64,000 nt of DNA from Agrobacterium vitis (GTDB taxonomy: Bacteria; Pseudomonadota; Alphaproteobacteria; Rhizobiales; Rhizobiaceae): assembly GCF_013426735.1 (NCBI RefSeq), contig NZ_AP023272.1, positions 3,702,501-3,766,500 of the forward strand, written 5' to 3'. Below, one piece after another: positions 53,944 through 62,869 of the stretch (position 1 is the first letter of the stretch; each line of letters begins with the position of its first letter). Below the pieces are notes generated by a model. The model ran no database searches and was not told where the DNA came from. It saw nothing but the letters and a program-made list of their open reading frames with translations. The translations under genes and the position numbers were made by a program.

Positions 53944-54831
53944 TCAAGGCACGATCAGCGTGCCGGCGCCATGTTCCGTGAAGATTTCCAACAGTACGGA
54001 ATGCGCCGTCTTGCCGTTCAGGATGACGACGCCATGCACGCCGGCATTGATCGCGTCGATGCAGGTTTCTACTTTGGGGATCATGCCACCGGAAATCGTG
54101 CCATCCTTGATCAAGGCGCGGGCCTGGGCGACCGACAATTCCTTGAATAGCTCGCCATTCTTGTCCAGTACACCAGGGACATCGGTCAGAAACAGCAGGC
54201 GGTCGGCCCGCAGAGCACCGGCAATGGCACCGGCAAAGGTATCGGCATTGATATTATAGGTATGCCCGTCCCGACCGGGGGCGACGGGGGCGATGACCGG
54301 GATCATTTCGGATTTCGCCAGAAGGTCGAGCAGCGTGCGATCGACCTCGACCACTTCGCCGACAAAGCCCAAGTCCAGAACCCGCTCAATATGCGAATCC
54401 GGGTCAATCACGGTCTTCTTGGCTTTTTCGGCAAATACCATGTTGCCGTCCTTGCCACAGAGTCCGATCGCCCATTCGCCGGTCTGGTTGATCAGCGCGA
54501 CAATTTCCTTGTTGATCGATCCGGCCAGCACCATTTCAACGATTTCGACGGTTTTCTGATCGGTGACGCGCAAGCCACCTTCGAATTTCGATTCGATCCC
54601 CATCTTGGTCAGCATTGCGCCGATCTGCGGGCCACCGCCATGCACGACAATCGGATTGACGCCGGACTGTTTCAGCAGCGCGATATCGGCGGCAAAGGCC
54701 CGGCCCAATTCTGCGTCGCCCATAGCATGGCCACCATATTTCACGACAATCGTCTTGTTTTCATAGCGCTGCATGAAGGGCAACGCCTGCGCAAGAAGGC
54801 GGGCCTGGGTCTGGCTTTCGGAGGCGCTCAT
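53944..54831 (-). CDS. argB: Acetylglutamate kinase ArgB
   Basis: The 295-residue kinase phosphorylates N-acetylglutamate, the second step of arginine synthesis, and is commonly the arginine-inhibited step. Motifs are [10 protein letters not shown] (phosphate loop), [38 protein letters not shown] and [10 protein letters not shown]. The gene is divergent from the sigma factor, with about 100 bases between starts. In relatives argB follows yihA directly; here three genes intervene. Confidence 0.96.
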   Translation of the reverse strand: MSASESQTQARLLAQALPFMQRYENKTIVVKYGGHAMGDAELGRAFAADIALLKQSGVNPIVVHGGGPQIGAMLTKMGIESKFEGGLRVTDQKTVEIVEMVLAGSINKEIVALINQTGEWAIGLCGKDGNMVFAEKAKKTVIDPDSHIERVLDLGFVGEVVEVDRTLLDLLAKSEMIPVIAPVAPGRDGHTYNINADTFAGAIAGALRADRLLFLTDVPGVLDKNGELFKELSVAQARALIKDGTISGGMIPKVETCIDAINAGVHGVVILNGKTAHSVLLEIFTEHGAGTLIVP

Positions 54832-54932
54832 TGAGGATCCCTTCGGTTGGTTCGGCGCCTTTTACCTCAAGAATACGGCAGATGGAATAATCCAGACGGC
54901 ACTGTTGATCGAAATGATCTGGGGAAACTGCA

Positions 54933-55514
54933 ATGAACGCAGCTATCCCTGGACCATTACGCGAAGTGGATGCATGGATGAGCGATGAGATCGGGATATT
55001 GCTGGGGAAAATTGCGCTCAAGGACCGTATGGCCCTGTCAGAGCTCTATCGGCTCACCAGCCCGAAACTTTTTGGCATCTGCCTTCGTCTGCTGAAAGAC
55101 AGGAGCGAGGCGGAAGACGCGATGCAGGAAATCTTCGTAAAAATCTGGCAGGGGGCTCAAAGCTTTGCCGCGACAGGCCATAGTGCCATGGGCTGGCTTG
55201 GAACGGTTGCCCGTTACCATTGCATCGACCGCCTGCGCACGCGGACCCCAGTTTCTATAGAACTCGACGAGGCATGGCATGTTGCCGACAGCGCACCTGA
55301 CCCGGAACAGACCGCCAGCATACGCAGTGAAGGAAAGCGGATTGACAGCTGCATGGAAGCGTTGGAAGCTGATCGTGCCGCCGCCGTGCGGCAGGCCTAT
55401 GTGGAGGGGCTTAGCTATCAGGAGTTGGCGGAGCAGTTCAACGTACCGTTGAACACGATGAGGACATGGCTGCGACGCAGCCTTTTGGCATTGAGAGAGT
55501 GCTTGGAAAGATGA
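54933..55514 (+). CDS. ECF sigma factor, SigK-like
   Basis: The 193-residue sigma factor has region 2 (ALSELYRLTSPKLFGICLRLLKDRSEAEDAMQEIFVKIWQ) and region 4 (AYVEGLSYQELAEQFNVPLNTMRTWLRRSLLALRECL). This is the SigK/ECF19 type. GGGGAAACTGCA precedes the ATG; an internal ATG (54978, MSDEIG) is possible. Its stop overlaps the start of the anti-sigma gene (ATGA). A fasciclin gene follows, giving the same trio as sigK-rskA-mpt70/83 in mycobacteria. Confidence 0.92.
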   Translation: MNAAIPGPLREVDAWMSDEIGILLGKIALKDRMALSELYRLTSPKLFGICLRLLKDRSEAEDAMQEIFVKIWQGAQSFAATGHSAMGWLGTVARYHCIDRLRTRTPVSIELDEAWHVADSAPDPEQTASIRSEGKRIDSCMEALEADRAAAVRQAYVEGLSYQELAEQFNVPLNTMRTWLRRSLLALRECLER

Positions 55515-56233
55515 CGACACCGGATCAGAGCAAGGGGGACCGCTCCAGGGACGAGGTTCTGGCGGGGGAATATGTGCTCGGCGTGCTTTCGGCCCAAGGC
55601 CGCGTTGAGGTGGAGGCCCGGCTGAAGCGGGATAGACCCTTCGCCGCCATTGTCCAGCGCTGGGAGGAAAACCTTTCACAGTTCAATGACGACTATAGCG
55701 TGGATTTGCCGCGGCCGGAAAGTTTCCAGAAGCTGGAAGCGCGGTTGTTTATCGACCGGAGCAACGGCCAGGCTGGTCCCTGGGCGAGACTTTGGCATTC
55801 CGTCCCCTTCTGGCGCGGCCTGTCGTTGACCAGTCTGATCGCGGTCGCCAGTCTGATCGGCGTTGAGCTTGGCATGTGGGAAAGCCGTTACGCGGTGCGT
55901 CCGCTGGTGGCGGATCTGCAAACCCAAAATGCGGATCTGTCGCTGGTTGCCAGCTATGACAGGCAAAGTGGACGGTTGCGCGTCACGCCGGTCGCGTCGC
56001 GTGCCGAAGGTCAGAAGTCGCTGGAATTGTGGATGGTCGAGGCGAATAAGCCACCGCGCTCGCTTGGCGTGCTCCCGCAATCGGGTGAGGGTGAATTCCT
56101 GGTTCCCGACAGCATGCGCCCACGTCTGAAGGATGGCGTCACGCTCGCCGTCAGCATAGAGCCTTTCGGCGGCTCGCCGACGGGGATTGCCACTGGACCG
56201 GTGATCGCTTCCGGCAAAACTCATATCCCTTAA
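55511..56233 (+). CDS. Anti-sigma factor, RskA-like
   Basis: The single-pass membrane protein of about 240 residues has a cytoplasmic sigma-binding part (DEVLAGEYVLGVLSAQGRVEVEARLKRD), without the zinc HxxxCxxC motif. One membrane helix (GLSLTSLIAVASLIGVELG) and a periplasmic RskA-type C-terminal domain (SLELWMVEANKPPRSLGVLP ... LAVSIEPFGGSPTGIATGPVI) follow. It should hold the adjacent sigma factor inactive until a signal. The ATG overlaps the sigma stop; an upstream in-frame start at 55466 lies inside the sigma gene. Confidence 0.9.
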   Translation: MTTPDQSKGDRSRDEVLAGEYVLGVLSAQGRVEVEARLKRDRPFAAIVQRWEENLSQFNDDYSVDLPRPESFQKLEARLFIDRSNGQAGPWARLWHSVPFWRGLSLTSLIAVASLIGVELGMWESRYAVRPLVADLQTQNADLSLVASYDRQSGRLRVTPVASRAEGQKSLELWMVEANKPPRSLGVLPQSGEGEFLVPDSMRPRLKDGVTLAVSIEPFGGSPTGIATGPVIASGKTHIP

Positions 56234-56329
56234 GAGAAATAGTGATTTAAAATCAAAATATTAAAAGTCATTTTCACTTTTCTGCACAGCCCCTGAAACT
56301 CTTTTTCCCAAACCTCCGTCTTTACCATT

Positions 56330-56351
56330 GTCCCCGCCTTTGCGCGGGGAC
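56330..56351 (+). repeat. GC-rich hairpin between anti-sigma and fasciclin genes
   Basis: GTCCCCGC and GCGGGGAC pair around a six-base loop about 95 bases after the anti-sigma stop. There is no T-run. It may separate expression of the sigma/anti-sigma pair from the fasciclin gene, which likely has its own promoter in the 56352-56488 stretch. Confidence 0.45.
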
Positions 56352-56488
56352 GTTACAACGGCCTGCGTCTGACGACGCCATCCAAGGCCTGCTGTAGCGG
56401 TTTTCAATCTGCTGCATGGTTTCTGGCCGATTCGGCCTGCGGCCATGCGAGCCAAAGACATAATCAACCGGGAAGAGGACCTAGACCC

Positions 56489-57046
56489 ATGACCAAGACC
56501 ACCCTTCGCCTGCTGGCCGCCGTTTCCATCATCGCGGCCGGAAGCGCCGTGGCCTTTGCCAAGAACCCGATGGTCGGTGGCGCCGCCATGTATGAAAACA
56601 AGAATATCGTTGAAAACGCCGTTAATTCCAAGGATCACACGACCCTTGTCGCCGCAGTCAAGGCGGCTGGCCTGGTCGAAACACTGGAAGGCAAAGGCCC
56701 GTTCACGGTCTTTGCACCCACCAACGAAGCCTTCGACAAATTGCCAAAAGGCACCGTGGAAACCCTGCTGAAGCCGGAAAACAAGGAAAAACTGACCAAG
56801 GTGCTGACCTGCCACGTGGTTGCCGCCGATGCCATGTCCACGGCCATCGAAAAGATGATCAAGGACGATGGCGGCGAGCATGACGTCAAGACGGTTGGCG
56901 GCTGCGTGCTGAAGGCAAAGGAATCCAAGGGCAAGATCACCCTGACGGATGAAACCGGTGGCGTTGCCCATGTGACCATCGCCGATGTGAAACAGTCGAA
57001 TGGCGTTATCCACGTCATCGACAAGGTCTTGCTGCCGAAGATGTAA
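56489..57046 (+). CDS. Secreted fasciclin (FAS1) domain protein
   Basis: The 185-residue protein has a signal peptide (LLAAVSIIAAGSAVAFA) and a single FAS1 domain. The H1 motif is GPFTVFAPTNEAFDKLPKGTVETLL and the H2 region ends with NGVIHVIDKVLLPKM. Two cysteines (CHVV, GGCVLK) may form a disulfide. FAS1 proteins act in adhesion or envelope functions, and relatives in rhizobia are induced in nodules or on stress. It is the probable target of the upstream sigma factor. Confidence 0.92.
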   Translation: MTKTTLRLLAAVSIIAAGSAVAFAKNPMVGGAAMYENKNIVENAVNSKDHTTLVAAVKAAGLVETLEGKGPFTVFAPTNEAFDKLPKGTVETLLKPENKEKLTKVLTCHVVAADAMSTAIEKMIKDDGGEHDVKTVGGCVLKAKESKGKITLTDETGGVAHVTIADVKQSNGVIHVIDKVLLPKM

Positions 57047-57119
57047 CCCCCTCACAGTCCGATCTGGAAGAGCGGCTGGCGGGCCGCTAATCCGGCAAAG
57101 ACTGGCAGTTTCGGCAGTG

Positions 57120-57156
57120 CCCGGCGGTAGAGTGCCACCTACCGCCGGGCTTTTTT
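57120..57156 (+). terminator. Intrinsic terminator after the fasciclin gene
   Basis: CCCGGCGGTAG pairs perfectly with CTACCGCCGGG around an eight-base loop, followed by CTTTTTT. It is a strong plus-strand terminator about 75 bases past the stop. Confidence 0.92.
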
Positions 57157-57234
57157 AATCTCGTCAGGCACATCAAAATAAGTGCCTTAACCGGCAGGCC
57201 CAGCGGTTACGCCAAGGCCGGGAGCCTCATGACA

Positions 57235-57894
57235 TCAGCCGAAATGCCCGACGGTTTCGCAAATCGCCGCACGCAATTCTTTCAGTCCCTTGTCCTTTTC
57301 CGAGGACGTCGAAAGCACAAAGGGATAGGCTGCTGGTCTCTTGCGGATTTTTTCCAGGGTTTCCTCGATCAGGCGCGGCACGCCCGCCTCCTTGATCTTG
57401 TCGGTCTTGGTCAGCACGATCTGGTAGGACATCGCCGCCTTGTCCAGCAGCGTCAGCACATCTTCATCATTGGCCTTGATACCATGGCGGCTGTCGATCA
57501 GCAGATAAACCCGCTTCAACGTCGCCCTTCCGCGCAGATAGTCGAAGACCAGCTTGGTCCAGGCATCCACATGGTCTTTGGGCGCCTTGGCATAACCGTA
57601 GCCCGGCATGTCAACCAGCGCCATCGGCGGCAGGTCATCACCCTCGCCGCTATAGCCCTCGGGAACGAAATAATTCAGCTCCTGGGTCCGGCCCGGCGTA
57701 TTGGATGTGCGTGCCAGACCCTTCTGGCCGACGAGGGCGTTGATCAGCGATGATTTTCCCACATTGGAGCGCCCCGCAAAGGCAATCTCCAGCGGGCCTT
57801 CTGGCGGCAGAAATTTCATCGATGGCACGCCGCGGATAAAAATCCATGGCCGGCCAAACAGCGGCTGGTCGCTCGTTGCCTTTGTTGCAGTCAT
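57235..57894 (-). CDS. yihA: Ribosome biogenesis GTPase YihA/YsxC (EngB)
   Basis: The essential GTPase of about 219 residues is involved in large-subunit assembly. G motifs are GRSNVGKSS (G1), GRTQELNYF (G2 region), DMPGYG (G3) and LTKTDKI (G4). GGAG stands before the ATG at 57894; the frame is open to 57933 but that part overlaps the yidC terminator. Like yidC, rnpA and rpmH upstream, it is on the minus strand in the usual order. Confidence 0.94.
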   Translation of the reverse strand: MTATKATSDQPLFGRPWIFIRGVPSMKFLPPEGPLEIAFAGRSNVGKSSLINALVGQKGLARTSNTPGRTQELNYFVPEGYSGEGDDLPPMALVDMPGYGYAKAPKDHVDAWTKLVFDYLRGRATLKRVYLLIDSRHGIKANDEDVLTLLDKAAMSYQIVLTKTDKIKEAGVPRLIEETLEKIRKRPAAYPFVLSTSSEKDKGLKELRAAICETVGHFG

Positions 57895-57933
57895 CGTCTT
57901 CTCTCCTGCGGCAGATCCTGATCCACCGATCAA

Positions 57934-57963
57934 ACAAAAACCCCGGCGCGAGGCCGGGGCTTT
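57934..57963 (-). terminator. Intrinsic terminator after yidC
   Basis: On the minus strand GCCCCGGC-CTCG-CGCCGGGG is followed by TTTTTGTTT. It lies between the yidC stop and the yihA start, so yihA probably has its own expression or depends on read-through. Confidence 0.88.
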
Positions 57964-57980
57964 GCTGTCATCTGGCCTGA

Positions 57981-59840
57981 TTACTTCGTCTTAGCGGATT
58001 TTCGCCGCAAAAGCCCCTTGAGATTATCGAACAGTTCGATCTTCACCCCGTGGCGCTTCATGATGATCGACTGCTGCAACACCGACAGCGTATTGTTCCA
58101 GGCCCAGTAGATCACCAGACCGGCTGGGAAAGACCCGAGCATGAAGGTGAAGACCAGCGGCATCCAGTTGAACAGCATGGCCTGGGTCGGGTCTGGCGGC
58201 GTCGGGTTCATGCGCATCTGCACGAACATGGTAATGCCCATGATGATCGGCCAGATGCCGAGATGCAGCATGGCGGGCGACTCGAATGGCAGCAGGCCGA
58301 ACAGATTGACAATGCTGGTCGGATCGGGGGCCGACAGGTCTCTGATCCAGCCAAAGAACGGCGCATGGCGCATTTCGATGGTGATGTAGATCACCTTATA
58401 GAGCGAGAAGAAGACCGGGATCTGCAACAGCAGCGGCCAGCAGCCAGCGACCGGATTGATCTTCTCGGTCTTGTAGAGCTCCATCATCGCCTGTTGCAAG
58501 GCCATGCGGTCATCGCCGTGCTTGGCCTTCAACTCTTCCATCTTCGGCTGCATGCGCTTCATATTGGCCATGGACGCATATTGCTTGCTGGCCAGCGGGA
58601 AGAACAACAGTTTGACGGCAATTGTCGTCAGCAGGATGGCCACGCCGAAATTGCCAACCTGACGGAAGAAGAAATCCATCAGTTTGAACATCGGCTTGGT
58701 GAGGAAATAGAACCAGCCCCAATCGATCAGAAGATCGAAACGAGGAATGTCATACTGTTGCACCGTGTCTTTGGCACCGGCAAACAGATTGGTAAACGCC
58801 TGCCCGAACCAGGACTTGTCGAGCGCATAGCCATCAACAACAGGAACTTCCTTGGCGCCAGCAAACAGCAGCGTCTTCAACGTGGTCGATTGGCCCGGTG
58901 CAATCGTCACCGGATCGTTCTTGTAATCCGCCTGGAAGCGAGCCTGGCCATCGGTAAAATGCGAGAAGCGGGAATCATAGGCCAGCGACTGAGGCGGCAC
59001 GAGGGTCGCGGCCCAATATTTATCGGTAATCCCGAGCCAGCCACCGGTTGCCTTGGCATTGGTCTCGTTTTCTTTTTCGACAGCCGCATATTTTGCTTCG
59101 ACCGAGGCAAACTTACCATCGCCCGAGCCCATCACGCCGATAAAGCCTTCATGCAGCACATAGGTCGAGGCAACGGCTGGCTTGTTGTAGCGGGTAACAC
59201 GGCCATAGGGGGCAAGGCTGATGTCAGCGCCCCCGCCATTGGCAACCGTGTCTTCGATCGTGAACATATAATGCTTGTCAACCGAGATCTTCCGGCTGAA
59301 GGTCAGGCCCGTTTCATTGGTATAGGTCAGCGTCACCGGGGTGGTTTCGGTCAGCGTCTGGCCATCCTTGACCGTCCAGACCGTCGATGGTCCTGGCACG
59401 CTGCCGGATTTCTCACCGCCGATAAAGCCGATTTCGGCGAAATAGCCGTCCTTGGTATCGGCCGGATTGAGCAGGGTAATGATCGGGCTCGTCTTATCGA
59501 CGGTCTCGTGATAGCCCTTCAGGCGAAGATCGTCGAGCCGCGCACCCGTGAGATTAATGGAGCCGGACAGCGCTTCGGTATTGATTTCAACCCGAGCCGA
59601 CTTGGCGACAGCGTCTTCGCGGCTTGTCGTGGCGCTGGCCTGGGTCTGACCCGGCAGCGCGCCATTGACGGCAGCGCCCGGCGTTGCCTGAGTGGCCGGG
59701 GTCTTTGCCTGTTGGGCCTGCTGGGCCTGTTCAGCCTGTCTTTGCGCCTCGATCCGCGGGTTCATGTAGAAGAACTGCCAGCCCAGGACGACCATCACCG
59801 ACAGTGCAATCGCGATGAGATAATTGCGGTTGTTTTCCAT
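57981..59840 (-). CDS. yidC: Membrane protein insertase YidC
   Basis: YidC of about 619 residues inserts and folds inner-membrane proteins, alone or with SecYEG. It has an N-terminal membrane anchor ([24 protein letters not shown]), a Gln/Ala-rich linker and a large periplasmic beta domain. The conserved five-helix insertase core follows ([82 protein letters not shown] end). The ATG overlaps the rnpA stop (TGATGG), so the two are coupled. A terminator follows. Confidence 0.97.
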   Translation of the reverse strand: MENNRNYLIAIALSVMVVLGWQFFYMNPRIEAQRQAEQAQQAQQAKTPATQATPGAAVNGALPGQTQASATTSREDAVAKSARVEINTEALSGSINLTGARLDDLRLKGYHETVDKTSPIITLLNPADTKDGYFAEIGFIGGEKSGSVPGPSTVWTVKDGQTLTETTPVTLTYTNETGLTFSRKISVDKHYMFTIEDTVANGGGADISLAPYGRVTRYNKPAVASTYVLHEGFIGVMGSGDGKFASVEAKYAAVEKENETNAKATGGWLGITDKYWAATLVPPQSLAYDSRFSHFTDGQARFQADYKNDPVTIAPGQSTTLKTLLFAGAKEVPVVDGYALDKSWFGQAFTNLFAGAKDTVQQYDIPRFDLLIDWGWFYFLTKPMFKLMDFFFRQVGNFGVAILLTTIAVKLLFFPLASKQYASMANMKRMQPKMEELKAKHGDDRMALQQAMMELYKTEKINPVAGCWPLLLQIPVFFSLYKVIYITIEMRHAPFFGWIRDLSAPDPTSIVNLFGLLPFESPAMLHLGIWPIIMGITMFVQMRMNPTPPDPTQAMLFNWMPLVFTFMLGSFPAGLVIYWAWNNTLSVLQQSIIMKRHGVKIELFDNLKGLLRRKSAKTK

Positions 59841-60229
59841 CATACTTTCCTGGAACGGGCCGTATCTTGACGCCGAACATTGGATTTTTCTTGAATACGG
59901 CGCTGCAACACATCCTGAAGCTCGCCAAAAGGAGCCGCAAGCACGTCGCGTCGCGCAACGATCACATAGTCATGTCCGGGCTGCATTGCAAAGCCCGCGC
60001 CAGTCCGCACAGCTTCTTTTAACCGGCGTCGCATACGATTGCGCTCGACAGCATTGCCATGCTTTTTCGTGACGGTGAAACCGACGCGAGGCGGCGTATC
60101 GGGTTCGGCCCGATCCAGCACTTCCAGGAGAATGTAGCGCCCCTTGCGCTTTTCGCCGGCGCGAACAGCAAGAAACTGCGGGCGGCTTTTCAGCCGCCCG
60201 ACAGTTTTGGATGTCTTAAGTGACGTCAT
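59840..60229 (-). CDS. rnpA: Ribonuclease P protein component RnpA
   Basis: The basic protein of about 129 residues helps the catalytic RNA of RNase P bind pre-tRNA. The family signature is [26 protein letters not shown], with [18 protein letters not shown] after it. The ATG at 60229 ([19 protein letters not shown]) gives the normal length; upstream in-frame codons to 60304 overlap rpmH. It lies about 30 bases downstream of rpmH and overlaps yidC. Confidence 0.95.
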   Translation of the reverse strand: MTSLKTSKTVGRLKSRPQFLAVRAGEKRKGRYILLEVLDRAEPDTPPRVGFTVTKKHGNAVERNRMRRRLKEAVRTGAGFAMQPGHDYVIVARRDVLAAPFGELQDVLQRRIQEKSNVRRQDTARSRKV

Positions 60230-60261
60230 AAGCCCGGCGCTTTCATCGGGCCAACCCGGCC

Positions 60262-60396
60262 TTAAGCCGAAAGACGTGCGCGGCCGCGAGCGCGACGAGC
60301 ACACAGAACCTTACGGCCACCCTTGGTTGCCATACGAGCGCGAAAGCCGTGACGACGTGCGCGAACGAGCTTGGACGGTTGATAGGTACGCTTCAT
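60262..60396 (-). CDS. rpmH: 50S ribosomal protein L34
   Basis: This 44-residue ribosomal protein reads [19 protein letters not shown] at its start and ends GRARLSA. It is highly basic, as expected. It heads the rpmH-rnpA-yidC block. Confidence 0.96.
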   Translation of the reverse strand: MKRTYQPSKLVRARRHGFRARMATKGGRKVLCARRARGRARLSA

Positions 60397-60512
60397 TTTT
60401 TTAAATACCGCGGTGTGCGGCCCTTCTTGGGTTTGCAACGAATTGCAAGAGCGTTAGGATTAAGGCAAGCATTACGGTCCCGCAGAACGGGAAACCTATG
60501 CAAGCCGCGCGG

Positions 60513-60541
60513 CTTATACGGAGGATAGAGGCGAGAGTCAA
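60513..60541 (-). promoter_or_regulatory. Probable rpmH promoter
   Basis: On the minus strand TTGACT (60541-60536) and TATAAG (60518-60513) are spaced by exactly 17 bases, close to the sigma-70 consensus. Transcription would start near 60505, about 110 bases before rpmH. The rest of the 60397-60739 gap shows no gene; GGCGAGA/TCTCGCC (60530-60548) forms a small hairpin overlapping the -35 box. Confidence 0.7.
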
Positions 60542-60739
60542 TCTCGCCAGGGCTTTCCCGGGTTTAGAACCACGCCAAAATCCATCGGAACCGGGCGTTT
60601 TTTTCGCTTGTCGCCATTCAAGCATACGCCTGCCAAACCCATCAATTATCCCTCGCCTAAAATGCTAGACCGCGCCTGATTCACCATATTTGATGTATCG
60701 CGCCGGAACCGAAATCTTTGCTGCACCGCATTTTACCGG

Positions 60740-62308
60740 ATGCATGAGGCATGGTATGCTGTGTTCGACATGATGCGGCACAGCTGGCAAACGGTACAGA
60801 AAACCAAAGTACCGCCCGGCAAAATGAGGCAGTCGATGGGCAGGCGAAAGGCACAGGACGCAAAGCAGGCGCAGGCAGCGTCGATGCCCAGCCGGTTGCG
60901 CGGCCTTTCCGGCAAGCTGCTGGTGTTGACCGTCATTTTCGTCCTTGCGGCGCAGGTGCTGATTTTTGCGCCGTCGATTGCCACGATGCGCCTCAATTGG
61001 CTGAAAAACCACATCAACAAGGCCGCGGCCGCCGCAGTGGTGATTGATGGGCTACAGCCTCCTGAACTTCCCAAGGACGTCCAGGCCGACACCCTGCTTG
61101 CCACCGGAACCAAGGCGATTGCGCTCACCAAGGATGGCACGACGCGGCTGCTGGCCATGGCGGACATGCCACAGGAAGTGGATGGTCAATATGACATTTC
61201 CGATGTGGGAACATTGACGGCCATCAAGGACGCAATCGATACGCTGCTATTCGGCGGCAATAGACTGATCAGCGTTTCCGGCCCGATCGGCGAAACGTCG
61301 ATGCGAGTGGAAGTGGTGATGTCCGATGCGCCTCTGCATCGCGGATTATTGGCTTATGCAACGCGCATTGCCGTCGTGTCGTTGATCATTTCGGTGATCA
61401 CCGGCCTCCTGCTGTTCGTGACGCTTAACCGGATGCTCATCAATCCGATTCGGCGCCTGAGCCGTAATATACAGGCATTTGCCAGCGACCCGGAAAATCC
61501 TGATAGGGTCATGGAAGTGGTCAACGGTCGCGACGAATTGACCTTTGTCGCCCGCCATCTGGCCACGATGCAGGAGGATCTGCAAAAGACCCTGAGGCAG
61601 CAGAAAAGCCTGGCCGATCTCGGGCTTGCCGTTTCCAAGATCAATCATGACATGCGCAATATCCTTGCCTCTGCCCAGTTGATGTCCGATCGGTTGGTGG
61701 ATGTCGACGATCCCATGGTGAAGAGCTTTGCGCCTAAACTGGTCCGAACGATCGACCGGGCCGTCGGCTATACGAGTGAAGTGCTTGCCTATGGACAGGC
61801 TTCGGAAGCCGAACCCCGCCGGCGCCGGTTTGTGCTTTCCACGCTCAGCCAGGAAGTTCAGGATATTCTTGCCCTGGACAAGGGCATCGACTTTGTCGAT
61901 CAGATTTCACCCGACATCGAAATCGACGCCGACAGCGAACAATTGTTCCGTGTCATTCATAATCTCTGCCGCAATGCTGCCCAGGCGCTTTCATCCGCCA
62001 TGACGGAAATGACCACCGCAACACCCCGCATCTTACTCTCGGCTCACCGCATCGGCAGCGTCGTTGCAATCACCGTTGACGACAACGGCCCTGGTCTGCC
62101 GCGCAAGGCCCGCGAAAACCTGTTCACACCATTTCGCGGCTCAGCCAGATCGGGCGGTACGGGCCTCGGCCTGGCCATCGCCCGCGAAATCGTGCTGGCG
62201 CATGGGGGAACGATCGCGCTTATGGAAAAACCCTCCTCCGGCACACAGTTCCGGATCGAAATTCCAGACAGGCCGGTGGCACTCGACACCTTCCGGCTTC
62301 GAGCATAA
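60740..62308 (+). CDS. Sensor histidine kinase, membrane-bound
   Basis: The kinase of up to 522 residues has two membrane segments (LVLTVIFVLAAQVLIFAPSI and IAVVSLIISVITGLLLFVTL) around a periplasmic domain of about 120 residues. A HAMP domain follows (NRMLINPIRRLSRNIQAFA). The histidine box is atypical, KINHDMRNILASAQLMSDRL, and the ATPase domain has HNLCRNAAQAL, DDNGPGLP and GGTGLGLAIAREIVLAHGG. No response regulator is adjacent, so it is an orphan. The start is uncertain: ATG codons at 60740, 60824 and 60836 (after GAGG) are all in frame. Confidence 0.88.
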   Translation: MHEAWYAVFDMMRHSWQTVQKTKVPPGKMRQSMGRRKAQDAKQAQAASMPSRLRGLSGKLLVLTVIFVLAAQVLIFAPSIATMRLNWLKNHINKAAAAAVVIDGLQPPELPKDVQADTLLATGTKAIALTKDGTTRLLAMADMPQEVDGQYDISDVGTLTAIKDAIDTLLFGGNRLISVSGPIGETSMRVEVVMSDAPLHRGLLAYATRIAVVSLIISVITGLLLFVTLNRMLINPIRRLSRNIQAFASDPENPDRVMEVVNGRDELTFVARHLATMQEDLQKTLRQQKSLADLGLAVSKINHDMRNILASAQLMSDRLVDVDDPMVKSFAPKLVRTIDRAVGYTSEVLAYGQASEAEPRRRRFVLSTLSQEVQDILALDKGIDFVDQISPDIEIDADSEQLFRVIHNLCRNAAQALSSAMTEMTTATPRILLSAHRIGSVVAITVDDNGPGLPRKARENLFTPFRGSARSGGTGLGLAIAREIVLAHGGTIALMEKPSSGTQFRIEIPDRPVALDTFRLRA

Positions 62309-62465
62309 TGAAGCCGGCTTCAAGAATGGCGGCGAAAAGACAAATTTCTTCAGGCCGTTAGAGACAAACTGGAAATCAAACCGGATTTTTTTACCGATTC
62401 TGCTTGCAATCAAACACGTCTCGCTTTAGAGGATCGGCACGCCAACGGAAACGACGGCGTCAGAC

Positions 62466-62542
62466 GCACCCGTAGCTCAGCTGGATAGAGCACCAGACTA
62501 CGAATCTGGGGGTCAGGAGTTCGAATCTCTTCGGGTGCGCCA
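62466..62542 (+). tRNA. tRNA-Arg (anticodon ACG)
   Basis: A complete cloverleaf of 77 bases is seen. The acceptor stem pairs GCACCCG with CGGGTGC, the D-arm is GCTCAGCTGGATAGAGC, and the anticodon stem CCAGA/TCTGG encloses CTACGAA with anticodon ACG. The T-arm is AGGAG-TTCGAAT-CTCTT, followed by G and an encoded CCA. It reads CGN codons after A-to-I editing. Confidence 0.97.
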
Positions 62543-62555
62543 TTTTCCTTTTAAA

Positions 62556-62753
62556 ATGATTAGTCGCTTCAACGCTCATGTGTTTATGAGCTCTGTAAGC
62601 GCGTCTCTAGATGCTCGCTCATCTGGAGTAAAGGTGAACGGGCTCTCGGAAGCTTTTACTCAGTCTGGTAATGGGATCGATGAGGCTTTAAAATCAGCCC
62701 ATCGAATTTTTGCTTTCAGTGACAATATGTCTCTCGCCGCGGCACAATCATAG
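62556..62753 (+). CDS. Doubtful small ORF next to tRNA-Arg
   Basis: A frame of 65 codons starts 14 bases after the tRNA (MISRFNAHVFMSSVSASLDA...). It lies in a stretch clearly more AT-rich than its neighbours and has no strong ribosome site (TTTTAAA before the ATG). I recognise no family. It could be a remnant of DNA integrated at the tRNA or simply a chance frame. The remainder of the gap up to 62869 shows nothing else. Confidence 0.2.
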   Translation: MISRFNAHVFMSSVSASLDARSSGVKVNGLSEAFTQSGNGIDEALKSAHRIFAFSDNMSLAAAQS

Positions 62754-62869
62754 GGCGTAAAATTTGCCTTCATATTCCTTACATTACCGATAACTTCATT
62801 TTTAATTTATCAATTTGGGTCAATCCTCAGGCAGCCAAATATTGGGATGCCAGCCTGGGGGGCGTAGTC

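Noticed and set aside
58050..59870. 606-codon open frame on the plus strand
   Set aside because: It is antisense to yidC. The product is rich in His, Gln and Arg with no recognisable domain, as is typical of shadow frames.
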